IMG/VR virus record: IMGVR_UViG_3300008453_000584
Location: 62,001 to 126,000 of that record
Length of the DNA: 64,000 bases
Strand: one strand, 5' to 3'
Source: a virus
The position numbers and the translations under genes were made by a program. Positions 8,041 through 16,804 of the stretch are shown here, one piece after another (the stretch's first letter is position 1; the number at the start of each line of letters is the position of its first letter). A model generated the notes under the pieces. The model saw only the letters and a program-made list of their open reading frames with translations. It was not told the DNA's origin and did not search any database.

Positions 8041-8935
8041 TTTTAAACAGATCGCTTTTATACTTAAGAAATGCAAGACGGTCTTCTAGCGGTAGAGATT
8101 GGTAGTAATGCCAAACTTCTCTCATAGCTCCTTCTAATGGATTGCTATTCCATACAGGGTCGTGATACATATGAAATACATCGATATGAGGATTATCTGC
8201 ATATTCAATATGTCCAATTTCATCAAGTACCTTACTCCAAAACATCTGATCCTCTACCGCGTAGCCCCAGAATATCTCAGGATCAAAACCTCCTACTCTA
8301 GTGAAAGCTTCTTTAGTTATTAAAATAGAGCCTCCTTTAGATCCTTTGAGCTGCGGTTCTGAAACCCAAGGAGGGTTATTTTGTAGTTCGTTATGATCTA
8401 GAGTAGCTTCCAGTAATCTTTCAGTCCACGACGGGTTTACATATAGCACGCATCTGCCACCAAAAGGTTGTAAGCATTGTACTTCTGGGTTTAAGTTTTT
8501 TTCTAATCTAAGAAAGAAGTCTTTCTTAACTATTATATCTAAATCATGTAGAAGATAGTACTTTGCTTTATTTGAATACTTAACTCCGAAGTTATAAGCA
8601 AAGCTGCGGCTATAAGTTGCGCGTACGTTACCGGGAGTGTAAATGTAATTAACATCACCAGTAAGCTTTTCTTCACTGTAAGGTGCAATATCGTGTTCAA
8701 CAAAAGTTAAAAGTATGTTAGTAAACCTATTACTTTCTGTTTTATTATCAAAGTAATATCTTATAGCTTCTTTGAAAGTTCTAACTGTTGTATCTAAAAA
8801 GTTATACCTTCCTTGAAAACCTACTATGACGTTTATGTCGCAATCTTCGTCACTGAGGAGTTTAATCTTTGAAAGAGTTTGTATCTCTGCATAATCAATT
8901 CTATTCTGATCTACTACTCTGTATAGTTCATTCAT
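8033..8935 (-). CDS. Glycosyltransferase, galactosyltransferase-like (GT7 C-terminal type)
   Basis: The 300-residue protein has a GT-A fold with a DxD motif in YYLLHDLDIIV and the GT7-type C-terminal signature GSKGGSILITKEAFTRVGGF followed by WGYAVEDQMFW. In GT7 enzymes the 'G.GG......F..VGGFDE...GWG.ED' region forms the acceptor and metal site. Many members are beta-1,4-galactosyltransferases, so a galactosyl or hexosaminyl acceptor step before fucosylation would make sense, but substrate cannot be read here. It overlaps both neighbours by 8 nt. Confidence 0.75.
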   Translation of the reverse strand: MNELYRVVDQNRIDYAEIQTLSKIKLLSDEDCDINVIVGFQGRYNFLDTTVRTFKEAIRYYFDNKTESNRFTNILLTFVEHDIAPYSEEKLTGDVNYIYTPGNVRATYSRSFAYNFGVKYSNKAKYYLLHDLDIIVKKDFFLRLEKNLNPEVQCLQPFGGRCVLYVNPSWTERLLEATLDHNELQNNPPWVSEPQLKGSKGGSILITKEAFTRVGGFDPEIFWGYAVEDQMFWSKVLDEIGHIEYADNPHIDVFHMYHDPVWNSNPLEGAMREVWHYYQSLPLEDRLAFLKYKSDLFKNG

Positions 8936-9689
8936 CTTCGTATAATTTTTCTAAAGGAGTATATACAGGCATATTCTGAATAACACGATCTACTCTCTTT
9001 ATCTCTTCCTGTAGATACTTTGATTCATTATAAGGATTTTCTACATTGTAGACATACAGTATCTCGGGAATATATTGACTTTTATCTATACCGCACATCT
9101 CTAACATAGGATATTGAAATACTCTATCTCCAGATAATGCGAAATGTTCTCCAGTATCCGGATCTATAAAGTCTTCAGATTTTATCTTTAAAAATAACTC
9201 TCGTTTGAAAGTCCTTAAGTGTGATCCTAACCAGGTATATGTTCTAAATGTTCTTAACGCCCTAACTGTTAAAGGATACTCTCTATAGTGGTATGTTACA
9301 TCTCTATAAGGATATTCTTCGTACGTGCCGTAAGTCATCCAACACCCGGTTTCTACATACTCTTTATTTACTCTCTGTAAAACTCCTGAATGCGGAAACC
9401 AGTCATCACCATCTAAAGTAACAATTATAGATCTAGCAGGTGCTAACTCGACTGCTAGACGGTAATTCTCTACTTGGTACTTTCGAGTCTCGTTACGTAT
9501 TACTCTTAGATTTTTATTTCTAGATTCAAACTCTTTGACTATTTCAAAGCTTCCATCGTCTGAGCAGGCGTCTATGTACAATATATTAAACGACGGGTAG
9601 TCTTGCTCTAATGCGCTAGTTAAAGATTTTTTTACATAACCGATTACATTTCGAGCTGCTATAACAATAGTCACGTGGTTATATGTCAT
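8928..9689 (-). CDS. Family 2 glycosyltransferase
   Basis: A compact 253-residue GT2 enzyme. It has the N-terminal strand TIVIAARNVIGYVKKSL, the nucleotide-binding IDACSDDGSFEIV, and the metal motif VTLDGDDWF near residue 93. A later acidic site (LSGDRVFQYPMLEMCG) occupies the catalytic-base region. It overlaps the upstream gmd gene by 11 nt and the downstream gene by 8 nt. Inverting cytoplasmic transferase; donor and acceptor unknown. Confidence 0.85.
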   Translation of the reverse strand: MTYNHVTIVIAARNVIGYVKKSLTSALEQDYPSFNILYIDACSDDGSFEIVKEFESRNKNLRVIRNETRKYQVENYRLAVELAPARSIIVTLDGDDWFPHSGVLQRVNKEYVETGCWMTYGTYEEYPYRDVTYHYREYPLTVRALRTFRTYTWLGSHLRTFKRELFLKIKSEDFIDPDTGEHFALSGDRVFQYPMLEMCGIDKSQYIPEILYVYNVENPYNESKYLQEEIKRVDRVIQNMPVYTPLEKLYEDE

Positions 9690-10647
9690 ACTGCCAGTAT
9701 TCGATCATTTCCTGCAACATCGTTTCAAAAGTATACTTAGGCTTCCAACCTGTCCGCTCTCTTAGTTTTGTTGCGTCACCTTTTAGGTTATTCAGTTCTT
9801 CCGGTCTTAAAAACTTTTCATGCGTTACAACATACTCTCTATAATCAAGACCTAATTCGCTAAATACAAAATCGCACAGCTCGGCTACTGAATGAGATAT
9901 TCCGGTAGCACATACAAAGTCGTCTGGCTGGTCTAGTTGTAGAATTGAATGCATAGCTTCCACGTAATCTTTAGCATGTCCCCAATCTCGGGTTGCTTGT
10001 AAGTTACCTAGTACTAACTTATCTGATTTACCTTGTTTAATCCTGACAGCTTCTTTGCATACTTTATTTGTAACAAAATTTGTACCGCGGCGAGGCGATT
10101 CGTGGTTAAACAGTATACCGTTTGAGATATACATGCCGTAAGAATTTCTATAATTTCTAGCTATGTTATAGCCAAATACCTTAGCACAGCCGTAAGGAGA
10201 TACTGGATGCAAAGGGGTAGTTTCTCTCTGGTATCCATCAGCATCAATTGAGTTGCCGAACATTTCTGAGGAGGATGCTTGGTATATTTTTATCTTAGGG
10301 TTAATTTCTTTTACTGCTTCTAATAGATTTAAAACGCTTAGTCCTGTTGCATTAGCTGTATAAAGGGGCTGGTCAAAAGAGATACGTACGTGAGACTGAG
10401 CAGCTAGATTATAAATTTCATCAGGCTGTACTTTATTTATTACTCTATACAAAGAAGCGATATCAGTCATATCAGCGTAATGCAGTCTAATAAGTCCGAA
10501 AACTTTATCGAGTCTTGCTGTTTGATTCTCAGCTACAGAATTTCTCTTAAGTATTCCGTGAACGTGGTATCCTAATTCAAGCAAATACTCTGCAAGGTAA
10601 GAACCATCCTGTCCGTTTATTCCTGTAATTAAAGCTGTTTTATTCAT
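9679..10647 (-). CDS. gmd: GDP-mannose 4,6-dehydratase
   Basis: Gmd converts GDP-D-mannose to GDP-4-keto-6-deoxy-D-mannose, the branch-point for GDP-fucose, GDP-rhamnose, GDP-perosamine and GDP-colitose. The 322-residue protein starts ALITGINGQDGSYLAEYLL, with the glycine-rich NADP motif at about 8-15. It contains YQASSSEMFG near 123, the YxxxK pair in SPYGCAK, and the family hallmark FNHESPRRG. Length and motifs agree with the bacterial enzyme. It overlaps the ColD-like gene by 8 nt, and an Fcl/ColC-like enzyme is at 1014-1943. Highly confident. Confidence 0.96.
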   Translation of the reverse strand: MNKTALITGINGQDGSYLAEYLLELGYHVHGILKRNSVAENQTARLDKVFGLIRLHYADMTDIASLYRVINKVQPDEIYNLAAQSHVRISFDQPLYTANATGLSVLNLLEAVKEINPKIKIYQASSSEMFGNSIDADGYQRETTPLHPVSPYGCAKVFGYNIARNYRNSYGMYISNGILFNHESPRRGTNFVTNKVCKEAVRIKQGKSDKLVLGNLQATRDWGHAKDYVEAMHSILQLDQPDDFVCATGISHSVAELCDFVFSELGLDYREYVVTHEKFLRPEELNNLKGDATKLRERTGWKPKYTFETMLQEMIEYWQYDI

Positions 10648-11800
10648 TATCGTTAACTATTTTAGATATTAACTCAATCTCCTGTTCTGATAGATCTTGA
10701 TGATTAGGTAAGTAAAAGCCTTGTTGGTGTAGTAATTCACAGTTAGGAAGATCTACTGGTTGGTAGTATGATTTCCAGAAAGGCTGTCTAGCCATTGAGC
10801 CAGCAATAAGGGGTCTTACTTCTATCTTAGCTTCTCTCAATGCCTGTACTATCTTCTCTCGGCTAGGACTGACTACCGGATAGGCAAAATTAGAAATTAA
10901 ATCACTATCTTGTACTTCTAAGGATAGTTTATTGTGTCTGATTAAATGCTTGTAGTATCTGAAATTTCTCTGTCTTTTAACTTTTATATCATCTAGTTTA
11001 CCTATTTGACGTAGTCCTAAGAAAGCTTGTAGGTCTGTTGCTCTAAGGTTAAAACCCGGGTAGTAGAAAGTGTATTGAGCATCAAAATCGGAAATGTTAT
11101 GTCCGTTTCTTAAATGTGCTTGTTCAGAAGGTTCTAAATCTCTATCCCATCCGTGATTTCTCATCATTAAAGATACCCCGGCTAAGAATCTATTATTTGT
11201 ACATACAAAACCTCCTTCTATGGTGGACAGGTGGTGGCCGTAGTATAAACTAAATACAGACATTTCACCAAAGGTTCCTAGCTTTTTGCCTTTGTATTCC
11301 GATCCCATTGATTCGCAAACATCTTCTAATAGCACTACATCGTGTTTTTTACATAGAGCTAGAATAGCATCCATATCAGGAACAAATCCTAAAACGTGTA
11401 CTAGTATAAATGCTGCAGGTTTATGTGTTTTAAATAATTTTTCTAGGTGAGTTAAGTCTACAGCTAAGTTTTCAAGATTACAATCACATAGTATAGGGCG
11501 AAGTCCTAGTTGAGTACAGGAAGTTACATCTGTTATCCAAGACAAGCCTGGAACTATGATCTTATCGTTCTTTAACTTTGCAGTATGTTTTAAGACTGAT
11601 AGCATCAACAACAAGGCTGATGAGCCAGAGTTTACATACGTTGTGTATTTTACTCCTAGGTACTCGGACCATTCTGCTTCTAATTGTCTAGTTAAAGGTC
11701 CTTTAGTTAATTGAGGTGTAGGATTTTGCTGTAGCCATCCTACTAAAGCATCTATATCGCTTCTATCTATAGTATCTGAGACTAGTTTAACTGGTTGCAT
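10640..11800 (-). CDS. colD: ColD-like GDP-4-keto-6-deoxymannose 3-dehydratase (PLP/PMP, Lys replaced by His)
   Basis: This is a DegT/DnrJ/EryC1-fold protein of 386 residues. Sugar aminotransferases of this fold hold PLP on a lysine just before the 'GEGG' loop. Here the region reads SLYYGHHLSTIEGG (184-197), with histidines at 189-190 and no lysine. A GHH(M/L)STIEGG loop is the known signature of ColD, which uses PMP and glutamate to remove the 3-hydroxyl of GDP-4-keto-6-deoxymannose. The PLP aspartate region (LLEDVCESMGSEYKGKKLG) is intact. The substrate is the product of the adjacent, overlapping gmd gene. So the His is not damage but points to a dehydratase rather than an aminotransferase, and to 3,6-dideoxy sugar (colitose-type) synthesis. 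Confidence 0.87.
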   Translation of the reverse strand: MQPVKLVSDTIDRSDIDALVGWLQQNPTPQLTKGPLTRQLEAEWSEYLGVKYTTYVNSGSSALLLMLSVLKHTAKLKNDKIIVPGLSWITDVTSCTQLGLRPILCDCNLENLAVDLTHLEKLFKTHKPAAFILVHVLGFVPDMDAILALCKKHDVVLLEDVCESMGSEYKGKKLGTFGEMSVFSLYYGHHLSTIEGGFVCTNNRFLAGVSLMMRNHGWDRDLEPSEQAHLRNGHNISDFDAQYTFYYPGFNLRATDLQAFLGLRQIGKLDDIKVKRQRNFRYYKHLIRHNKLSLEVQDSDLISNFAYPVVSPSREKIVQALREAKIEVRPLIAGSMARQPFWKSYYQPVDLPNCELLHQQGFYLPNHQDLSEQEIELISKIVNDNE

Positions 11801-11811
11801 ATAAAGTTTAT

Positions 11812-12480
11812 TTAGTACTTTAGTAAATGTCTACTATCTGTTACTTTCATTTCTATATCAGAATAGTCAGCTTTTTGCCAAGCTAATGCTGGGTAGAAGG
11901 AGTATGTAGGTACTACTGAATGTAGTAATGCTAGCCATACATCGGCGCTAACTACGTTAGTGTATGTAATAGGAGGAGTCATCTCGAGAATTCTGAGTAG
12001 GTGGTATTCTAAATTGTAATGTATGTACTCAAAAGCTTCTTTCCTGTAGCCTATTGCATGAGTAGATAAACTACTTTTACACCTTAAAATATTAGGGTGT
12101 TCTGTTGTATACACTCCGTTGCTGTGATTACCTCCGAAATATAACATACCCCAGTCGCCGGGTACTTGTTCGATATACTCAGCGAAACGTTGGTTAAAGT
12201 CTTCCGGAAATTCAACATCATCTTCTAAGAGCAGTACATTGCCTGCGCCCTCTGCAATTAGCTTATTAAAGAAGCCGACAAAACTATCTAGGTGAGCTAC
12301 ATTAGCTCTATATCTCTGCTCATACTCCGTATCAATAAAAATATCTTTCCAATCGGTAGCTGAATATCTTTCAACTAAGAGATTGTGTTTTTTAAAAACC
12401 TCTTGGGAAGTTTCCCATCTATCTGTTCTCCTATCTAGATTAAGGCAGTATGTTTTATCAAAAAACTGATTAGGTGTCAT
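11812..12480 (-). CDS. Family 25 glycosyltransferase
   Basis: The 222-residue protein carries GT25 marks: YCLNLDRRTDRW at 11-22, the acidic LLLEDDVEFPEDF near 83-95 (metal/nucleotide site), and a SLSTHAIGYR segment. Bacterial GT25 enzymes are best known from lipooligosaccharide synthesis, where they add galactose. It overlaps the upstream GT2 gene by 4 nt. It probably adds one sugar of the glycan built by this island. Confidence 0.85.
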   Translation of the reverse strand: MTPNQFFDKTYCLNLDRRTDRWETSQEVFKKHNLLVERYSATDWKDIFIDTEYEQRYRANVAHLDSFVGFFNKLIAEGAGNVLLLEDDVEFPEDFNQRFAEYIEQVPGDWGMLYFGGNHSNGVYTTEHPNILRCKSSLSTHAIGYRKEAFEYIHYNLEYHLLRILEMTPPITYTNVVSADVWLALLHSVVPTYSFYPALAWQKADYSDIEMKVTDSRHLLKY

Positions 12481-13112
12481 AACGTGCTGTATAGTTCGTT
12501 CTGTTTTTCTTGGCGTTCAATAGTCTTAGGATGTATTAAATCATACCCTTCTGGAAGGTAGCTTGCTTCTCTTGCTCCGACTATACGTTCATGCACTTTA
12601 TTTACCCAGCCAATCTCAGAAGTATTCTTAAGTATACGTGTCTGATAATCAGGGTAGTTAACCCATCCATTTTCATTAACATACCATCTCCACTTCAGTA
12701 TATGTTCTTGAGTCAATCCTTCTACTGTATTAATTCTAGGAACAGCATAGAGTTCAACACTAGGGTTAAGTTCCAGTATCTCTGGCAAGGCCGTTAATAG
12801 CTCTTCGGAAGGGTATTCATCAGCGTCTATTTGAAAAATGTAATCTTTAGTACAGCGTCTTTTTAGGTTATTTTTATATGCTGAAAAGTCTTTATTTAAA
12901 GGATAGAAAGTTAGCTTTACGTTGCTGTAGATATTATCTCTAGAATCAGCTAACTGTTTCATAACTTTCTGAACTTCAACAGTAGTGTTCTTTTCATCTG
13001 CTTGTACGACAAGTTCATCTTCTTCTCTCAAAAAGGGTAGGAGTATTTTTCCTAACCTCTCTAATTCCCTATGTTCATTACAAACGGTTACTGCGTAGGA
13101 GATACTAGGCAT
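12477..13112 (-). CDS. Family 2-like glycosyltransferase
   Basis: A 211-residue GT-A protein with an N-terminal ISYAVTVCNEHRELERL strand and a DxD-type site in YIFQIDADEYPSEEL near residue 95-110. A later motif (WVNKVHERIVG) resembles the WaaE/KdtX-type subfamily of GT2, which often has a 'VHE' element. It overlaps the GT25 gene by 4 nt and follows the zinc-ribbon gene after 3 nt. Confidence 0.75.
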   Translation of the reverse strand: MPSISYAVTVCNEHRELERLGKILLPFLREEDELVVQADEKNTTVEVQKVMKQLADSRDNIYSNVKLTFYPLNKDFSAYKNNLKRRCTKDYIFQIDADEYPSEELLTALPEILELNPSVELYAVPRINTVEGLTQEHILKWRWYVNENGWVNYPDYQTRILKNTSEIGWVNKVHERIVGAREASYLPEGYDLIHPKTIERQEKQNELYSTL

Positions 13113-13115
13113 CTT

Positions 13116-13568
13116 TTAAGGTTTGAAGTTGAAAACACCCACATAATCGCAAGCTTCTATAAAGTCTGTTCCGAAAAGCTTAAGCGTTTTTGTATCGCTT
13201 AAGTGTGTTATGTTCTTCTTAGCGTACTTTTCTTTTTCTTCTGCGGTTAATTCTCTAACCAATATACCTGCCCACTGCCAGTCTTCTGAATTAACTCCGT
13301 TAATAAACACTGTTCCTTTTTCCGGAATATTAATAGTAGACGGATACCATTTGCGTCCATCAGAGTCGATCTTTGCTAGGTCCTTATAAAGCTCTGGGTA
13401 TCCGATTTCGAGTTCCTCAAAGTCGAATTCTCCTACTCTCATTAAATCTGTTGTGTTATAACCACACCCCCAGCAAAAATAGCTATTAGCAAATTCACTA
13501 ATGGGAGCTATATAACATGCATCGCATTCGCATAGAGGACAGTGTCCTAAATTATCTCTACTTGTCAT
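13116..13568 (-). CDS. Zinc-ribbon protein, 150 aa, unknown function
   Basis: The N-terminus holds two metal-binding pairs, CPLCECDACY (9-18) and FCWGCGYN (32-39), arranged like a zinc ribbon. The rest is a mixed alpha/beta domain rich in acidic and aromatic residues with no motif I recognise. It overlaps the small gene at 13565 by 4 nt (ATGA-type coupling). A nucleic-acid or protein-binding role is a guess from the ribbon only. Confidence 0.6.
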   Translation of the reverse strand: MTSRDNLGHCPLCECDACYIAPISEFANSYFCWGCGYNTTDLMRVGEFDFEELEIGYPELYKDLAKIDSDGRKWYPSTINIPEKGTVFINGVNSEDWQWAGILVRELTAEEKEKYAKKNITHLSDTKTLKLFGTDFIEACDYVGVFNFKP

Positions 13569-13786
13569 AGTATTCTTTCTTCTGTTGTTGTATAACTATT
13601 AAATACAGGAATTTCTGTGTGATTTACAACTCCTGCGGGGTACCCTGGTATATAAGGAATGTTGCTAGGAGTGCTTATTTCATTGAGTTCCTCCATTATT
13701 AGTTCCCAATCCTCGGTACTAATTTCACCTTCTCGCTTAGCTGCTGCGAAGCCTTTAAGCCATGTTACGAATTCACTACTTGTCAT
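13565..13786 (-). CDS. Small conserved-looking phage protein, 73 aa
   Basis: The protein begins MTSSEFVTWLKGFAAA and then EISTEDWELIMEELNEI. A short helix with 'FV.WL.GF..A' followed by 'W..I...L' is a pattern seen in many small phage hypothetical proteins. Function is unknown. It overlaps both neighbours (4 and 11 nt), which supports translation. Confidence 0.6.
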   Translation of the reverse strand: MTSSEFVTWLKGFAAAKREGEISTEDWELIMEELNEISTPSNIPYIPGYPAGVVNHTEIPVFNSYTTTEERIL

Positions 13787-15098
13787 TGCTTGTTGCTTTT
13801 GTAAGTTTTGGAATATTGAGTGTTGGCATTTTAGGGAGAACTAAAGCTTGAAACTTCGGAGCTTTCTCGTTCAAGAACTTATTTAAGAGCTCCGACATTG
13901 CATCAAAGCTAAACTCTTTTTTTGCTTTATAGGCTTGTCGTTTAGCTAGGTCCAAGTACTTATCGTAGTTTTCATATAGTTCTAACATCATTTGATTAGT
14001 CTGAAGAGGGTCTGGTGCAAACCAGGATGCTTCGGCTATAATGGTGTTTTCTACGACTGCGCTTGGATGTACTTTAGTTAAACTACCGGACAATAGAAAA
14101 GTAAATTTAGGGTCTAGAAAATCTGTATGACCAGACCAACCGCTTGCTATAATAGGTTTTTTAACTTGAGTAAATTCAAGAAGGGGTCTTCCAAATCCTT
14201 CCCCTTTTGTGAAGTTAAGCATTGCTTTGACTTTAGGGTGGTTGTAGAGGTAATTAATCTCCTCCTCAGGCAGGTCTCCATATAGTAAATATATTCTAGG
14301 CAAATCTCCCTGTACTACATTTTGAATTTCAGAAAGTCTGCTAAGTATAACGTCTCTGTCAACAATGCTTGCACCGCTCATAGCAGTTTTCAAAATCAAG
14401 GCTGGTTTGTTCTTTCTATTTTTAAAAGTTTCTAAGAAAGCTTTTACCATGTAGCCTACATTTTTTCTATCCTCGTTTATGGAACCGGGTAGCCAATGCC
14501 CGACGAATAGGTAGCAGAAATCTTCTTCGATACTGTCTAAATCCTCTATTAATTCTGTTGCAGGGAGATCTGCATCCTCTATGGAGTAGTATTTATTAAG
14601 ATCAACTCCTTCAAATAAAACTTCAACTGGGACTTTTAATTCGATAACACCTGTGGTCTGATCTTGTTTATTTCTGATTTCTGCTCTAGAATTTACAAAA
14701 ACATTCTTAGCATGATTAGAAGAAACCAATACTAGGTTCATTCTATTACAACCTTCTATCCAAGAAGGATGACATATGTTAGTTTCAATCCCTGCCGTGA
14801 CTCCACAGTTCCATTTGCCTACAGGTTGAAACTCAGTCGGAATTGTAATTTGAAACCAGTAGTCCGGCTGTTTAGGAAGTTGGTTACCTGCCAACATATA
14901 CTTTTTCATCCATCCCCATTCTTGTTCGTGGTCTGATAAGTATCCGAAAGGTAAAGCACCCCATCTTTGAGACATGATTTTAATTTCCCATTCTTCTCCT
15001 TTCTCTTTTATTAGAGCTTTAATAAAATCTCTAGCACGAGCTCCATATCCGGAGTACGTATCTGGTGGAGCAGAAACTACGCATAACGGTTTATTCAT
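13776..15098 (-). CDS. Glycosyltransferase, GT4-like (GT-B fold)
   Basis: The 440-residue protein starts with a Rossmann segment VVSAPPDTYSGYGARARDF, where the glycine-rich GYGARA loop contacts the donor phosphate in GT4-type enzymes. The second half holds LLYGDLPEEEINYLYNHPK, then LNFTKGEGFGRPLLEFTQVKKPIIASGWSG, which matches the ExFGxxxxE donor-binding motif (here GEGFGRPLLE). It overlaps the next gene by 11 nt and is 1 nt from another GT4 gene. A retaining transferase with unknown substrate. Confidence 0.85.
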   Translation of the reverse strand: MNKPLCVVSAPPDTYSGYGARARDFIKALIKEKGEEWEIKIMSQRWGALPFGYLSDHEQEWGWMKKYMLAGNQLPKQPDYWFQITIPTEFQPVGKWNCGVTAGIETNICHPSWIEGCNRMNLVLVSSNHAKNVFVNSRAEIRNKQDQTTGVIELKVPVEVLFEGVDLNKYYSIEDADLPATELIEDLDSIEEDFCYLFVGHWLPGSINEDRKNVGYMVKAFLETFKNRKNKPALILKTAMSGASIVDRDVILSRLSEIQNVVQGDLPRIYLLYGDLPEEEINYLYNHPKVKAMLNFTKGEGFGRPLLEFTQVKKPIIASGWSGHTDFLDPKFTFLLSGSLTKVHPSAVVENTIIAEASWFAPDPLQTNQMMLELYENYDKYLDLAKRQAYKAKKEFSFDAMSELLNKFLNEKAPKFQALVLPKMPTLNIPKLTKATSNDK

Positions 15099-15099
15099 A

Positions 15100-16542
15100 T
15101 TAGTAAATTAATTTGTGTGTTAGTTTTTTTCGAGGTAATTTAGCAGCATGTATAAGTTCATGTTGCTTTCTAGGTTTCCATGTCTTTAATGTTTCTTCTA
15201 CTCCTTCTATAATATTCTCTCCCATAAGCTCACCTGACATCATAGCTTCTCTAGAGGTAGCCCATTCACGGCCTTTTAAACCTCTTCTTACTCTTTCTTC
15301 AGAGTCAAGGTTGTAACACTCCTCCATTGCTTGTGCTAAGTCTCTAAAGTCAGCCCTATCGTCCCAAATGTAGGGTGTTGCTAGAGATCCCACCATTGAA
15401 GAGTTAGAAGGAAATACCGGTATAGCCCATTCACCACATTCCTTATACGTACCGAAATGGTTAGAGCAAAAATTCTCATTAAAGTCAATCCACTTACCAT
15501 TCTCATCAACAAACCTCATCTGGTCTTGCATACCACCTGTTACAGTTGCTATAAACATCTTACCGCACATCATCGCTTCAGTTAAAGAGAGACCCCATCC
15601 TTCGTTACTAGAAGGAAGACAGACAGCATCGACGCTGTTGTATAGGTACTTCATGTCTGCAGGAGCGTATTTCGCCGGTGTAAATTCTACATTAGTGTGT
15701 TCTGGGTCGCAAAGTAATTCTTTAACTGCTAGGAGGTCTGTACCGTTTTGATCTAGAGGGTCTGTGTGTAGTAGGAGTAAACATTTTTTTGCTTTCTCTT
15801 TTCCTATCTTTTCGCAGAAGACAGTGTAGCCAGCTATAAGATCTGAGGGACTCTTTCTTCTAATATTTCTAGAATTGTATAAAAATACGAAATCGTATTG
15901 CTTATCTTTAAAAAGATTCTTTTTGAATTCTTCAAGCTTTTTAAACTCTTCTTCGTTGTTCTGGTCAATAGGGATAAACATCTTAGAATTTATACCGTGA
16001 GGTACATACTTCAACACTTTATCCTTTGTTTTCTCTCCTAAGACTAGCTTGTTTATATTTAAAGTTTGCTTTGATATAGCAAATAAAGCGTCGCAGGATT
16101 CGTAAAAAGATTTATTATATAGCGGAGCAGGCAGATCATCCCAGATGTTTAAGTACATCATCGGAATTTTCTTTCTAATTTCGCTCTCTATTGCAAATAA
16201 CCAACCCCAGTATCTAGGATCTGTAAAAAAGATTATACCGTCTGGTCTTTCTCTATCGATAAGAAATCGTATCAGATCTGCGTTGCCATATCCATTAGTC
16301 GGGTATATAAGACCTGATGCGTCTGGAATGTTAGCGTTTTGACTTAAGTCCTGAGATATATCAATTACTTTTTGCTTATCTGGATGCTCTATCGCAGCAC
16401 CTAGTTGAACCCAGTTAAAACGGTGACAGGTTTGAACTACTAGCTCTCGAGACATAGTAGCAATTCCTGAATGAAGTCTTAGATCGTCTGATAAAAGTAG
16501 TAGTTTCTTTCTTTTTTCTTTTGGAATGTAACCTTCTCTCAT
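15100..16542 (-). CDS. Glycosyltransferase, GT4-like (GT-B fold)
   Basis: A 480-residue GT-B enzyme. Its N-terminal domain begins KKLLLLSDDLRLHSGIATMSR, with the donor loop HSGIATM. The C-terminal domain has LYNSVDAVCLPSSNEGWGLSLTEAM, the classic EGxGLxxxEAM motif of GT4. This and the next gene (13776-15098) are two GT4 enzymes in tandem, 1 nt apart. It follows a ribbon-helix-helix gene by 12 nt. Confidence 0.9.
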   Translation of the reverse strand: MREGYIPKEKRKKLLLLSDDLRLHSGIATMSRELVVQTCHRFNWVQLGAAIEHPDKQKVIDISQDLSQNANIPDASGLIYPTNGYGNADLIRFLIDRERPDGIIFFTDPRYWGWLFAIESEIRKKIPMMYLNIWDDLPAPLYNKSFYESCDALFAISKQTLNINKLVLGEKTKDKVLKYVPHGINSKMFIPIDQNNEEEFKKLEEFKKNLFKDKQYDFVFLYNSRNIRRKSPSDLIAGYTVFCEKIGKEKAKKCLLLLHTDPLDQNGTDLLAVKELLCDPEHTNVEFTPAKYAPADMKYLYNSVDAVCLPSSNEGWGLSLTEAMMCGKMFIATVTGGMQDQMRFVDENGKWIDFNENFCSNHFGTYKECGEWAIPVFPSNSSMVGSLATPYIWDDRADFRDLAQAMEECYNLDSEERVRRGLKGREWATSREAMMSGELMGENIIEGVEETLKTWKPRKQHELIHAAKLPRKKLTHKLIY

Positions 16543-16554
16543 AAACTAATTTAA

Positions 16555-16758
16555 TTACTTAACTTTTGATTCTTGTGGAAGCTGTAAATGATTGTGTGTT
16601 AATATTTGTTTTCTGAATTCTTCATCTGTTAAAAATAAATGTATACACCTGTCTGTTAATTTCTGAAGTGAAAATTTATGGCGTATGCAGAGTATTTTAA
16701 ATTCTTGAAATAAATCAGCGTCAACTTTAACACTGGTTAATTGTTGTTTCGTACTCAT
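16555..16758 (-). CDS. Ribbon-helix-helix (Arc/CopG-like) DNA-binding protein, 67 aa
   Basis: The ATG at 16758 (MSTKQQLTSVKVDADLFQEF) is preferred over an ATG at 16800, which overlaps the promoter at 16774-16804. The protein has an N-terminal beta strand (LTSVKVD) followed by two helices (LFQEFKILCIRHKFS and LQKLTDRCIHLFL), the ribbon-helix-helix layout. Such proteins dimerise and repress promoters. It is first after a promoter and directly before the GT4 genes, so it may control the island; that is inference. Confidence 0.65.
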   Translation of the reverse strand: MSTKQQLTSVKVDADLFQEFKILCIRHKFSLQKLTDRCIHLFLTDEEFRKQILTHNHLQLPQESKVK

Positions 16759-16773
16759 ATACTTGTTTATAAA

Positions 16774-16804
16774 TAAATATATAAATACAGAGAAAAACAA
16801 TCAA
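16774..16804 (-). promoter_or_regulatory. Bacteroidota-type promoter (TTGA-19-TATATTTA)
   Basis: Minus-strand TTGA (16801-16804) and TATATTTA (16774-16781) are 19 nt apart, directly upstream of the ribbon-helix-helix gene start at 16758. The -33 box overlaps the stop codon region of the upstream nuclease gene. Confidence 0.75.

Noticed and set aside
10640-11800. Broken PLP aminotransferase (lysine missing)
   Set aside because: The replacement is the His of a conserved GHHLSTIEGG loop, which is the ColD signature; the gene is intact and has a defined neighbour enzyme.
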